Below, one piece after another: positions 43,401-54,800 of a stretch of DNA of 64,000 nucleotides (positions within the stretch are counted from its first letter, which is position 1; each line of letters begins with the position of its first letter). The DNA lies in NCBI GenBank assembly GCA_037951105.1, contig JBAMJV010001815.1:124001-188000 (forward strand). The letters run 5' to 3'. This stretch comes from Echinarachnius parma (taxonomy: Eukaryota > Echinodermata > Echinoidea > Clypeasteroida > Echinarachniidae). The notes beneath the pieces were generated by a model. That model was not told where the DNA came from. It worked only from the letters and a program-made list of their open reading frames with translations, and searched no databases. Both the position numbers and the translations under genes were made by a program.

Positions 43401-46400
43401 GTTAACAGTGGAGTAATAGGCTTGTCGTTTGAGCACTATGTATAGACTCAGTTGATAGTGCAAAAGTTTATTCTTGGCATTGCTATGTGTCGACGTTAAT
43501 GGCGAGAAGAAATAATTATAGAATGATAATTCCGGCACATGCACTCAGACGTCAACAACTTATACATCTCAGATGTCAAGTTGTATATATGTGATGTGCA
43601 GAAGTCATTTTTTAGAGGTATAAAAACAAAAATATTTGTTGGTTAGGTTATCATTAACATGATAAACTTTGTCAATGTCCTAAATTGTTTTAAGCAATCG
43701 TTGGGTTCTACACTGTACAATATCGTAATATTAAGTTGTTGCTGCTTTAAAAGATCTAGAACCAAATGTGGATGATTTCCCGGCAGAACATTCAGCTTCA
43801 TTCAGCTTTTATAAATCTAAGATTAGATTTGAAATCTAAACTCAAACTTACTTCGATGTCGAGACGCCAGGTAGGTCATGAGTAGGTATGCTATAAGAAA
43901 ACCAGCGTCCTGTTCCATAACATCTGCACATCAAAGAAAGGATGATACAAAAGAAACGAAAGCAAAATGAAACAAGAAAGTGAAATGTGCTTTTTTCTTT
44001 TGAGGTAAAGTCCACACAGCATTTAATATACAAATTGAAATTTACAATTTTTGCATTGTTTATTGTTTTGTTATCGATGTATGTGTATTTAAAAAAAAGA
44101 GATGTGAGAGTAAAATTGAATAGAATCATAATTGAATTAAATTAATTGAAATGAAACTACCCGTAGTACATACGAAAATATAACATGTAAAACGAATGTA
44201 TGAAGGAAAAAATGAAAGAAAAGTGAGAGAAGTGAAAGTTGAATTATTGTGAAGTAAAATTTAGTAAAAAACTGAGTGCTATACAATAAACTGTGCATTC
44301 ACCGTTAAATATAAAATTGATTATGTTTTGGTGAATTACTGAGCTACAATCGCCATAAGTTGTTGCCGTTAAGATTCATTAACCATATTTATGTTGATGC
44401 TCGCATTTCTACAAAGTAAATATAGTGGCAATACATTATAGAGTATTAGACAATTATGACCTTACGTTTCTCATTGGCTGGGAATTCTTTGAAGAAATCG
44501 TCGTTGCCGTTGGTCATGTGGAGGCGATAGGTCAGGTCACGAATCCCTGGTCGAACTCCATCACGACTCTGGTTACGACCACAGTCGGTGAGGTAGGCGA
44601 ACCACCATCGTGGATCGGGAGCATCGGAGAAGTCAACGAACCCGCGGCAGACCAGCATCTAAATTAACGAAATAACATTTATTTAAATATTTGACGTTAT
44701 CCTACTTATAGTAATGGATAATCATTGAATCATAATAACCATAAATTAATAATGATTTATTAAATACATCATGGAATAATTACAATTACTTACTGAATCA
44801 ATGTTTAACAATTTCCCTCCATTGATTCCGACAGAAATGTTGAACTCATTTATTGGATTTTGTATATTTTTTCCCCTCCAATTTTGGACTAAATATATAT
44901 GTGTAATTTAATTTCTTGTCAATTGCTTGGTTGTATTTCATTTGTCAAACGATGATTTGGATATGAAATTAATAAACAAAATGAAATAATATGGAATGAA
45001 ATGAAATGAAATGAAATGAAATGAAATGAAATGAAATGAAATGAAATGAAATGAAATGAAATGAAATGAAATGAAATGAAAATGAAATGATAAGAAACTC
45101 ATTGAAACTCATTGATATGAAATCAAATGAAATATGTAATGAAACTCATTGAAATGAATTGAAATGAAATATAATGTAATGAAAAGAAACGAAACGAAAT
45201 TAAATTAAGTGACCAAAGGATTAAAGGTGGATTTAATGTATAACAACTTACTTCTTTGTCACCGCCCGTCGTTTCCAGTTCACAGTCAGCCGATTCCTGA
45301 GAAAGTTCGATGTTGTGTTCCGGGTCGACTCCATTCAGTATCTGATGACAGGTCTAAATGAGAAAATGGATGCGCAGAGATAAACGGAGAAGAAAAGTTA
45401 AAAAGAAATACAAGATAAAATAAGAAAGATAAAGAAAAAAAGAATACGAGATAAAGATAAATATACGTTGAACAAGTGAAGAATGAATTAAGAATGAATT
45501 GAATCATTTGTGTTTATATAATAATATGCATTTTTGTTTAATGTACTTGAACTTTATATTGCAGTTATTACAAATTATGATTTGGTTTTATTATTTGATT
45601 TTATTTAAAATGACGGCGCACTATCTTGAAAACAAAATACAGGAACGAGCCCAAACAAACAAACAAACAATGAAACATAGAAACAAACAATCATACCTTT
45701 TTGTCATTATCCCTGATTTCGTGCTTGCAACCAGAGGAGGCGGGCCTGGGTGGGTAGCCAGAGTTCAGATGATGCAGTTGTGGTCGTTCGTTACAGGGCT
45801 ATATAGAAACAAAAACAAATGGAGAAAAGGAACGAAAAACAAGAGATCGCGAAACGTATCAATCGTTTATTCATTGATTAAATGTCATAATTTAATTAGG
45901 GTATCAAATTAAAAAATTACATGTCTGCCTGATTGAAACGTAAAATTACATATATAATTGTAGATAGACAATATAAGATTAACATAGATGTATATGGATA
46001 GATAGATACTAAATATAGAGAGGGGAGAAATGGGTTGAGATAAAGGGAGAGAGAGAGAGGGAGATGGGGTCGAATAAAGAAATCAGGGAATTTGTCAATA
46101 ACAAAATAAATAACAGTTGTATGCAATAAACCCCTTGCCTATAATACACGAGCATGGTGGGCTTAGTACATTACAAAGCAGTATATGGGGATGCGAGATT
46201 CTCGAAGTTAAAACAAGTTAAAGTCTTTCCCGTACCAATGTTGGCACATAAGGCGGGGCCTATCTCCGTTTCAATAGTCCTAGGCCACACGTCTACTAAA
46301 TGTAGCGAAAGTTACAGAAGGGGGCTAGTCCTCTGGTAACTCGTGTGATTAACTTTCCCTTCTCCATTCTATAAATGCCGAGTGGCTGGCTAGAAGGCAG

Positions 46401-47665
46401 AATGTACCATTTTTAAAGTCTTTGGTATGACCCGGTCTTGGTTCGAACCCGGGACCTCCCGTGCATAAGGCGGACACTCTAAGAGATTCTCGAAGGGAAC
46501 AGGTTAATATGGGCTACTGGGATAGGCCAATAATTGTGACCAGCTATATCAAAACCCTGCACTTGTCGGTAATTTATTGTTTTTAAGAAATTGTCATTTT
46601 CAGTTCACATACTGTGTGTAAAAGACCTATGATTGTAAAATTGAAACAATCACATTTTGGCCAATTATTGACCAATTTGTAACAACAAAGCATTAAATGA
46701 AAGCTTGTGATGGTGCCTTTGTAATGGTATTAAAATCTACATTTTGATTTTTACCGACAAGTGCAGGGTTTTGCTATAGCCGGTCACAATTATTGATGTC
46801 AATTTTTACCAGCTTTGGCTTGGATTCTGTCAGCGTAGTTGAAGTCAACTGAGAAACGCTGTCGTCAAGAATCACAAGCCGGTAGCAACAGTAGTCCTAT
46901 TTATAGTAATTTAAACAAAAGTAATACCGAATAAATGATGTAATGTTGATTTTGTATGATAATGATTATTATTGTTAGCAATAATAATAAGGAAATAAAT
47001 AAAAACTTAAACATTGTGTACATTTTATACATGTATACAAAATACATTTATTGTTCTTATTTTGTAATGATATATTATCATGGTTAAACAATCTTGGCGT
47101 GAACTTTATTTCACAAGTGCGCAGAACGCGTTGATTCTCAAAGTTGTAAATCATTAAATCATCAGTATATTTTATTCATAATGATTAAACACCAAGACAA
47201 AAATAATTAAATTAAGAATGACACCAACAGTATACTTACAGAGGGGTAGCGGATCTCGTACTCCAACAAATTTTCTTCTCCGTTGCCGAAGAAGAAGTTG
47301 TCGATGAATACGAAATCCTGCATAAAAATAAAAGAAGAAAAATACACAATGTAAATGTAAATAAGTTATTACTGGACTGTTTAGTTTACTTATGTTATAT
47401 TAAGAATATCAAACTTGGTGATAATAATGTCAACTCCTGTCTGCTGTTTATTAAAATGACTACTGGAAATACTCCTAACCAATCATATATTATACATGTT
47501 ATAGGGTGTTTTTTTATTTTATAAATTATTATTATTTTGCGTATTTCATGTTTGGTATACCTGCATGTCCGAGTCGATTTTTCCATTGTTCACCTTGCCT
47601 TCAGACTTGTTGCAAAGCAGCAAGCTCAAAGCAAGGATGAGAATGAAAGCCTTGAATCCGTCCAT
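31287..47665 (-). CDS. TMEM145/GPR180-family 7TM receptor with a large novel C-terminal tail, 25 exons
   Basis: Exons in transcription order: 47665-47561, 47317-47240, 46896-46810, 45798-45697, 45353-45252, 44658-44466, 43923-43852, 42973-42824, 42377-42299, 42052-41877, 41606-41450, 40584-40461, 40129-39914, 39536-39240, 38848-38525, 37902-37846, 37475-37212, 37012-36956, 36678-36604, 35694-35332, 34878-34804, 34021-33947, 33000-32533, 31953-31831, 31565-31287. They total 4098 nt in one frame (1365 aa). Exon 1 is a signal peptide. Exons 2-6 form an ectodomain with LLEYEIRYPS, DYCC, RWWFAYL and LTYRLHMTNG, which are TMEM145/GPR180 landmarks. Exons 7-12 give seven membrane segments with RRKLLHLTYYLF, LVSKGFSI, FYTPFTAFFGIWF and LTRPYTANKRFPFHL. 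Family members usually end soon after this last motif; here a roughly 850-residue Pro/Thr/Ser/Lys-rich tail follows. Function unknown. Confidence 0.9.
32297..32450. repeat. MITE family A fragment in intron 23
   Basis: GGGCCCCAACTATTATTTTCG, TTTCTGAACCGACTTTGATCA and CCAAACTGTATACTATCACTTT match the right half of family A. It lies about 80 bp from the donor site of the 468-bp exon. Confidence 0.55.
36112..36549. mobile_element. TTAA-flanked MITE family C in intron 19
   Basis: The left TTAAAGGGGACCACCAGGC and right GGTGGTGGTACCCTTTAA are inverted, with TTAA at both outer edges. It is 438 bp long. The ends share AGGG with families A and B but the interior differs. Confidence 0.6.
39586..39760. 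repeat. (GAT)n/(GTT)n microsatellite in intron 13
   Basis: Imperfect GATGAT repeats followed by GTT repeats, starting about 50 bp from the 297-bp tail exon. Long open frames here are repeat translations. Confidence 0.9.
40383..40438. repeat. (AACT)n microsatellite
   Basis: About twelve near-perfect AACT units lie just before the donor side of exon 12. Confidence 0.9.
40615..41160. repeat. Dispersed repeat with TATATAGCGCT motif
   Basis: TTCATTTATATAGCGCTTTTTGC, CAAAGCGCTTTAAA, AGGTGGGTTTTTAG and TTAGATCCAATGTTTGTGCGAG look like a SINE- or LINE-tail family common in marine invertebrates. Similar AGCGCTTTAT or GCGCTATATAAAT motifs occur at about 15215 and 54465. Ends and class are not defined. 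Confidence 0.45.
43180..43310 (-). repeat. Partial copy of exon 8 in intron 7
   Basis: GGCACTAGACTCATGTAGAACAGGTAGTAGGTGAGGTG.AGAAGCTTCC, followed by GGCCAGTGTTCCTATTTATAT and GGTTTTAGGTTTTC, repeats the 5' half of exon 8 (about 42900-43010) together with its acceptor. The copy is shorter and lacks the 3' half and a donor, so it is a non-functional exon duplicate. Confidence 0.7.
44995..45088. repeat. (AATGA)n microsatellite in intron 5
   Basis: About seventeen near-perfect GAAAT units, with degenerate GAAAT sequence extending to about 45195. Confidence 0.95.
46208..46483 (-). mobile_element. SINE with 12-bp target duplication in intron 3
   Basis: AGATTCTCGAAG flanks the element on both sides (46196-46207 and 46484-46495). 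Read on the minus strand it begins with the 3' part of a tRNA: TTAGAGTGTCCGCCTTATGC, CGGGAGGTCCC and the B box GGGTTCGAACC. An unrelated body follows, with GGTCATACCAAAGACTTT and AATGGTACATTCTGCC. The tRNA head lacks its first half, so the copy is 5'-truncated or the family starts there. No poly-A tail is obvious. Confidence 0.78.
46529..46794. mobile_element. MITE adjacent to exon 3
   Basis: The ends AATAATTGTGACCAGCTATA, continuing with AAAACCCTGCACTTGTCGGTAA, pair with TTACCGACAAGTGCAGGGTTTT and TATAGCCGGTCACAATTATT. Arms of about 46 bp enclose about 170 bp. The right end lies 15 bp from the donor site of exon 3. Confidence 0.75.
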
Positions 47666-47900
47666 TTTCACTGGGTTGGAAGCTAGAAGCCTTCTTCCCA
47701 ACAAAAATTAATCCTAAAATATGCTTTCTTATAGCAAATCAACGCTAAAAGTAGCAGAATATAGAGAAAAAGCAAAACTGATACAACCTCAGCTGTAGTC
47801 AGAAAGCGTAATGGTGTTTTGTTTTGTTTTCACATAATCGCTAGAATGATCGTAGCTATGTAAACCAATGCGCAGTCGTGACGTAACAATACTTAGCGCG
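47559..47900 (-). promoter_or_regulatory. Proximal first exon and upstream region of the TMEM145-like gene
   Basis: Contains exon 1 (47665-47561) and about 235 bp upstream. It is duplicated at 49507-49860. Upstream sequence shared by both copies includes GGGTTGGAAGCTAGAAGC, CTTTCTTATAGC and GCTGTAGTCAGAAAGCGTAATGG. A CRE-like TGACGTAAC near 47879 and TTACGTAAT near 49837 lie at the same relative place. No TATA box is obvious. Confidence 0.5.
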
Positions 47901-48335
47901 TTTTTTGTCAAATAGTTTGTGGGGCGGGGTCATAATAGGGTGGGTTATGTAGAGAAATGTCAGTGACGTAACAATGCATAATCAACTTTTAATACAAAGA
48001 TTTGTTTTATAAATTGTTGTTCAATCACGCGTTGGAGATTTTTTGTAATATGAAGATTAAAACCAAACAAACAAAATGATATGAATGTCTGTTCCACATT
48101 TCCAAAAGTAACACATTTTTAATTGGATGTTTGTAGTTTCATTTGTACAGGCCTACTAGAGTATGTAGGGAATTTAAGATTTAAAACAATATGATGATAC
48201 AATGTATTATTCGTTTAATTTGTTGTTTTAAATAAACGTTTATATATACATACACCAATATCCTGATTGTAATTCCAAAGTGAATTCACCACTTGATTGT
48301 TATAGGATCTGAATCGACCAAACTCTAAAGATTCA

Positions 48336-48485
48336 TTTCATAACATGGTTGCAAAAATTATTGTTGTAAGTGTCCAATTATTGTAACTACCATGGCAACA
48401 GCTGTAATGCTCCATGCTGATTGGCTGTTGACCAAAAAGTTGCAATAATAGGATATTTACAACAATTGCAAGTGTTTTATGAAAT
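48336..48485. mobile_element. Short MITE upstream of the TMEM145-like gene
   Basis: TTTCATAACATGGTTGCAAA...TTATTGTTGTAA pairs imperfectly with TTACAACAATTGCAAGTG...TTTTATGAAA. It lies between the two first exons. Confidence 0.5.
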
Positions 48486-49508
48486 GGGGTACAGCTTTGC
48501 CTTTTTTCTTCCCATTTCCTATTTATTATTGGGATATTTATGATTTAATTCGAAGAAAATTGTTTTTATCGGGGTCATTCCAACTGTGTATATACAAACG
48601 TATAGCAATAATTTAGCAAGCAGCACTTTGAATGATCGCTCTCGTTACTCAGCCATATTTTGTCAGTTAATTTAAGAACATGGACATTTCACACAACACT
48701 CATTGGAAATTATCAGGTCACAGAAATACACATTCTTAAGTCGGTGTTTCCGATTATTTGAATATCCTCTAATATATATCATTCCTATATCTCTCCAGTA
48801 AACCAATTATGTTTTCTCCCATATCGTATAAAACGACAAAAATATATCCGTTATATTTTACGGTATATTGTATACGTGATTAAGAAGATAAAATGTCTTA
48901 ATTTATTGCTGCAATGAGCTTCAAATCCAAGATGGCGACCAAATAACTACCAATGATTGTTATTCAAAACGTCTTCCATTTGGATACCATCTTAGATTTT
49001 AAGGTAATCGCAAAAAGTGTTAAAGATATTATTTACAATTGGCATGTTACTATCGAATTTCACTTTTTAACTTGGCTATTGTTACACAACAACAAAATAC
49101 GTCCAAAATGATGGTAATGTACCTAACACGATACATTTTATTCAATATCTCAAATTAAAGGCCATTTTTAAAAACCAATCGGACAATTTGTAATGAAAGA
49201 ATTTAGCATTAGTAAATAAACAAATAATTACGGGGAATCAAAATCATATTTTTGGAGACTACCAACTAAGAGTAAATAAGCTATTATTTATTTTCTGTTA
49301 AATAATAAATTGGCGGGAAATCGTGATGCGGATGCCACCACTCAACCCACCGTTGGAGTAAAAGTAAGTACCAGAACGAGTAAAGAATACTGAATTACAT
49401 ACTATTTAATAAAAGTACCTTCTTCTTAAATTGATCGATTCATTATTGGCTTACAATGATGTTTATTTTCCTGATTATAGCTTTAAATAAATTTGTTGTT
49501 TAGCATAC

Positions 49509-49613
49509 CTGCATGTCCGAGTCGATTTTTCCATTGTTCACCTTGCCTTCAGACTTGTTGCAAAGCAGCAAGCTCAAAGCAAAGATGAGAATGAAAGCCT
49601 TGAATCCGTCCAT
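49509..49613 (-). CDS. Second, near-identical first exon (signal peptide) of the TMEM145-like gene
   Basis: It encodes the same 35-residue signal-peptide exon as 47665-47561, with one Leu-to-Phe change in the hydrophobic core (ILIF for ILIL). It keeps a perfect donor (ATGCAG/GTATGC). About 250 bp of upstream sequence is duplicated with it. It can splice in phase to exon 2 at 47317, so it may be an alternative promoter and first exon. It could instead be the remnant of a larger duplication. Confidence 0.7.
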
Positions 49614-49860
49614 TTTCACTGGGTTGGAAGCTAGAAGCTTTCTTCCCAACGAAAATTAATACTAATTAATTTGCTTTCTTATAGCAGATCAACGCTATAA
49701 GATTGCAGAATGTAGAGAATTAGCAAAACCCGATACAACCTAAGCTGTAGTCAGAAAGCGTAATGGTGCTTTTTGTTTTTACATCTCAAACAGACGGTAT
49801 CAAACTTAACTGTAGCTAAGTCAGTGCGCAGTCGTTACGTAATAATCACGAGCGCGTCTT

Positions 49861-51111
49861 GGGTGCATTAGCGAGTAGACAGTCACCTTTGCAGTCACGT
49901 TCTATTATCAGTGATGAAACAGTTCATAAATAATTATTGGACGAATATTATGTCGAATAAACTTTTGGAAATAATTCTGAAAAGATTCCATACAAAATAA
50001 TGATCATTGATATTCAATAACTGTGAGTGGTGGAAGTTACAATAATTATTATTCACTTTAGCATATTGCATGATTAATAGTATTAATGAAACGCATTACT
50101 GTTTTCATAAAATAACACCAAAAGCTTAAAACAAAATCATGCACTTTCAAAATAGATTATAACAAGGCGGGACCGTGGTTCATTATAACTTGTATCAATT
50201 TGAATCATGATTTTATCATAGAATTAAATGATTATTAAGAAAAAGAAAATTTGTTCAGAAAGTATTATTACAACGGGAGGCTAACATAATAATGTATAGT
50301 ATTGTCACGGTTTTAAATTCTACTTTGTCTCCAATCTGCATACGTTGTTGTATTTAAATCTCATTTTCCAAAGTGATAACATAAATTACCCATTGGAAAT
50401 AAATTATGTTTTGTTTTTTTTGGTTTTTTTACAGCTTTCGCTTCTTGTCATTGAGCGGTGTATTATAAATTAGTTCGTGCTATTTTGTTTTTGTCTCTTT
50501 CAGCATCCATACGCAGTGGGATTGCTACGGGCACGGATGGCATGTGCCACCCAATAATTTGACATAAACAATACAAACTTTAGGGGGAAATCTTTAAAAA
50601 ATAAATAAAGGAATACATTTTGTGCCCCCCAAAAAAACATATAATGTGTGTGCCCCCCCCCCCCCCCCTCCCGAAAACTAAATCCGACTACACTACGCCA
50701 CTGGCCATGTTGATATGTACTAATGTTCAGCTATTTCGCATTGACACAGTGTAACAATGAATCATTGATATCATTAAATTACAACTTTCATTCAATTCAA
50801 GATGATAGATATAAATTATTCGTATGGGTTCACAAAATCACACTTCAAACAATAATTTACCAGTATATCTATCGTATACACTCCGTAAAAACATACACCA
50901 CTACGCACTATAAAATACAATATAATGCAGCAATACAAAACACACAACATAATATATTTCAAATAATACATGTATGTCTCCTATAAAAGGTATGTTTCTA
51001 TTAAGAAAGAGCTATTATTATTATGTGTTATACAATTATATAATTATACATTCGTTTATGCCTAATAAGGGATGTAATGAGCCGAGGAATTGGAAACATT
51101 AATTTTTTACA
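49861..51111. other. Intergenic, AT-rich, repeat remnants
   Basis: A C tract at 50647-50667 followed by GACTACACTACGCCACTGGCC looks like the end of a family D element. No exon is recognised. Confidence 0.5.
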
Positions 51112-51638
51112 TTAAAGGGGTAGTACAATTTTTGTAAGGGTGAGTAACCAAAACCTGCACAATAACATTACAAACTAATATCTATAACTCCACCATGCTC
51201 GAAAAGTATACAAAATTACAAACAACTAAGTAAAAAGCCTATTATCATTCAAAAAGAGCCATTAAAACGCTCTTAAACAAAGCATCGGTTTCACAAATTT
51301 TCATACAAAATTATACGTGTGATGTTTTGTTGAAATAATGATTTAATAGAGAGATCATCAACAACTATTTCAAAACCTCTTTTGAATTTTTTTGAAAAAG
51401 TCTAAGCACTTTTTACATTTTTTGAAAAATCATCGAATAAATCTGGGCCCCAGATTTATTCCAATCGGATATATTTATTGATATTTATCCGTTTCTGAAC
51501 CGATTTCGATCAAATAAAGTTTATTCTGCCATTAAAATTGTATATGCTCTTTCAAACTTTACACTCATTTTTTCATTATCTCACAACAAATTTATTTTGT
51601 GCAGCGCCCTCTATACCAAAACTGAACTACCCCTTTAA
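51112..51638. mobile_element. MITE family A, complete copy just upstream of PFDN1
   Basis: It begins TTAAAGGGGTAGTACAATTT and ends CCAAAACTGAACTACCCCTTTAA, with TTAA at both edges (527 bp). The interior contains GGGCCCCAGATTTATTCC and CTGAACCGATTTCGATCAAA as in the other copies. It ends 202 bp before the PFDN1 start codon. Confidence 0.78.
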
Positions 51639-51839
51639 GCTTGAGAAAATCTACATCACCGACAAGTATATATAATATAATCATCTGCAAGTTTATCTGT
51701 CTGCAAAATGCCTTTTTAAAAATTATTTATTGTCGTCTGTGCATGTGAAGCTTCGAAGCTAGCTAGCTCAAGCTAAGCCGATGTTTGTTTGGCGCCCTCT
51801 TGCGGTTGTGATTTATATCTCACATGAATTTCTGCAATC

Positions 51840-54800
51840 ATGGCGATGGCAGTGGATCTCGAGTTGAAAAAGGTAACGAAACTGTGTTGAATTTCATCTA
51901 GATGTCGTCTATAAATTGATACGATATGTGTAGAATAGTAAGGTGTGAAATAAAGCTACTAGCTAACCAAGTGATGAAGTGACTTTGGTGTTAGCTTTGT
52001 GCAAACGAGTAAACGAGAGTATCGAGTATTTTTAATCTCGAGATACCGGTCGTGCATTTAGCTTCAGCGGGCGTCGGTGGGAATCGTACGGGAGAGATGT
52101 GGCCTAGAATTTGCTGTTGCCGCGCCTCGCGCTGTGATAACCGGTGCGTGCACTCGATTGGACATGCACGCAATCAATTGCCTTAAAATAATTGATCTTG
52201 ATGGTGGAATGGAAGAGCTCCGTCATTCTGGAACAAGACTAAAACTAAAGCTGTCTGTGTCATATGATGTGATGCGATGTGAAATAATTTAATATGATCC
52301 ATTTGTACACTTTTTGCAGGTCTTTTGACTTTCAGTTTCAAACTAAAACTTTCAGTTTCACAGTTTCAGCATGGAACTTCATCAACGGCATGGCGGCCAC
52401 GGCCAGGCATAGTGGAGATGACGTTGCAGCTGAAGATTGTAGACTTCATTAATTTTGTATATCACTGCTTATCATATATTGCAAAAGTTTGTTTCCTTTC
52501 CCGTAACGGTAATCAACAAACATTGACAAAGAGAGAAGATCTAAATCCAGAATAACTAAAGAGTAAAGTTAGTTAGTGAATAGAAGTGCTCGTCAACAAA
52601 TTAATTATGCAGATCATCTGCAAAATGAGGATATCCTTGTAAAATGTAAACAAGGACAAATTGTTGTATTGCTGTTTATAAGTATGATTTGTATTTTATT
52701 CTAAAGATTCTAAAGGAGGAGTCATTCTGCATGTTGATACAAAGTGATGTAAGATTAAAATGTTCCTTGACATGTTGACTTCTTTATCAAAGGGAAATGC
52801 CAGTAGAGGAAAATAGTTTTATTGGCCAAACTAATTAATTAGTATTGTTGAAATAGCATAAAAAGTGGCATGTATGGAAAAATCCGGACCGTAGTATCGT
52901 TAAGTGCAAAAATATCAGTTAAAACGTTTATGAAAGCCGCTGACATTGAGCCTAAACTCACCGTCAGTTTGGACCGTCTTCGCTGGTCACAGTGACATAG
53001 ATACGCTCGTTCGAGCGATTCGCTCGTGCGAATTACCATGTGCGCATTTGCCATAGGATTAACACACATCGCACGAGGCGGGATATCGGCGAGATATCAA
53101 TGCGCAGCGGATAGCTTTATAATTTACCAAATATATCAATTAGTAGGCGGTTTCCAGGCCAAATTTGTATCATCCCGTATTAGTAAAAACATATTCTTTC
53201 ACATGATTGGTAATAAGAGTGTACATTTAATTTTTTGTGTGTGGGGCGTTTCCCACTACTGGCATTTCCTTTAATGTCGGGGGGAAAAAATTAAAATGTA
53301 TTTGTCGGGGGCTACTTTTCAAGCTTGTCTGCATGAAAATGACACTCCAAAATTTGATTTGCATTGATCTCCATGTACATATTTTCGGGGGCTCTTTTTT
53401 GGTATTTGGGGCGCGAATTCACCCCGAGCTCCAAGTGTATTTTTTTCACTGATTAATGTGCACATCAATTTGTAAACTGTTTGACTTAAATATGTCGAAA
53501 GTGCATTTGCATGTCATCATGGAACCTCTAAAATGTTTGTTTTGTTTTGGCAGGCCTTTTAGGAGATGCAGAATCTGTATGGTGGAGACCACCCAGCAGC
53601 TGAAGATGTCGGACTTCAGCTGTAACTATTCTATTTGTTTGTTTTTTCTCAATCAGTGAAATAAAAACCAGAAATGCAATGTAAGTGTGATGTGATGCTA
53701 GGTGAAATAAGATCCATTTTTGGTTGTTTTTGGCAGGCCTTCCAGGAGATGCAGATCCGCATGGTGGAGACGTCGCAGCAGATGAAGATTGCAGACCTGC
53801 AGGTTGAGCAGCTGAAGAGGAAGCAGCAGCACTGCGGTCTGACCGCCAAGGAGCTGGGAGCACTACCCTCGGAGACCAGGGTCTTTGAAGGTGTCGGCAG
53901 AATGTAAGCTTGCTTTCTTGTCTGATATAGGGTGAATTTTGTCACCACAAAATATGCAGATTCACAAGCCAAAAGTGAAACTTTCAACATTTTTTGAACA
54001 CTGCTTAATTCTGATGTTTGGCAAGTATTTAAGGAAATAAAATAAAATTCACCTGACAATTTCTAAATAAGTCTTGTCAGATTTATTTACACCATCAGTG
54101 CCATTTATAAATATAAGGGACAAATCTGTCACCCCCCCCCACCCCAATATATCATGTGCACCCTCCCAATCAATTCAACCATGCTACCCTACTGTCTACC
54201 ATTTAAAATAAAAACATTCAGTTTAATTTTAAGTGTTACAATACTTGAAAGGAGATCAAACACTACCCCTTTGTCTTCTACCTGGGGAAGTCCACCACTA
54301 TTGACTCATTTGACCATAATAACTGCATTTGCCTGGCTAGAATGCTCCCCAGGGAGTGGAAAACGTGCACTTTGTGAGCTGGATCGATTGCAGAATGCAT
54401 CCGATGACCGGGGTAATAATATCATTGTAAAGTGCTTAGATATGATTATCAATCGTAATATGCGCTATATAAATTGAGTATGTATGTATATTATTATTAT
54501 TGGAAATAATATCGCTAGTGATATTCGTTTGTCTCGCAATGTATGGTCAAACTAGGAATCTAAAAGATCATGATGTTTCGTATGCCCCTGCAATACTTGT
54601 CAAATGTCAAATGATATAGTCTAATGTAGACACTCGGTTTTTATGCTCTACCGTGGCTCCAAAACACACTCTCGCAACTAGATTCCTAGTTTGACCATAC
54701 ATTGCGAGACAAACGAATATCACTAGCGATATTATTTCCGATACTATATCCGCAATGGATTATATATTTACTATTATTATTATTATTAGTCATGATCCTC

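Larger units (their letters stand above)
39914..47665 (-). other. Conserved TMEM145/GPR180 core of the gene (exons 1-13)
   Basis: The core runs from the signal peptide to the end of TM7. The introns inside the membrane region use all three phases (exons 6-12), while those in the ectodomain and in the tail are all phase 0. This contrast marks the boundary between the ancient receptor body and the tail. Exon 12 ends with TANKRFPFHLQTNGE, the usual family C-terminus. Exon 13 starts the tail with an Asp/Gln/Pro-rich segment. Confidence 0.8.

Noticed and set aside
45499-45912. 137-codon plus-strand open frame
   Set aside because: It overlaps exon 4 of the minus-strand gene in antisense and is otherwise AT-rich intron sequence.
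46435-46483. Second tRNA-like B box
   Set aside because: Only the 3' part of a tRNA is present and it lies inside an element with a 12-bp target duplication.
52077-52292. Open frame between PFDN1 exons 1 and 2
   Set aside because: No similarity to prefoldin or another family, and PFDN1 exon 1 splices in phase directly to 53737.
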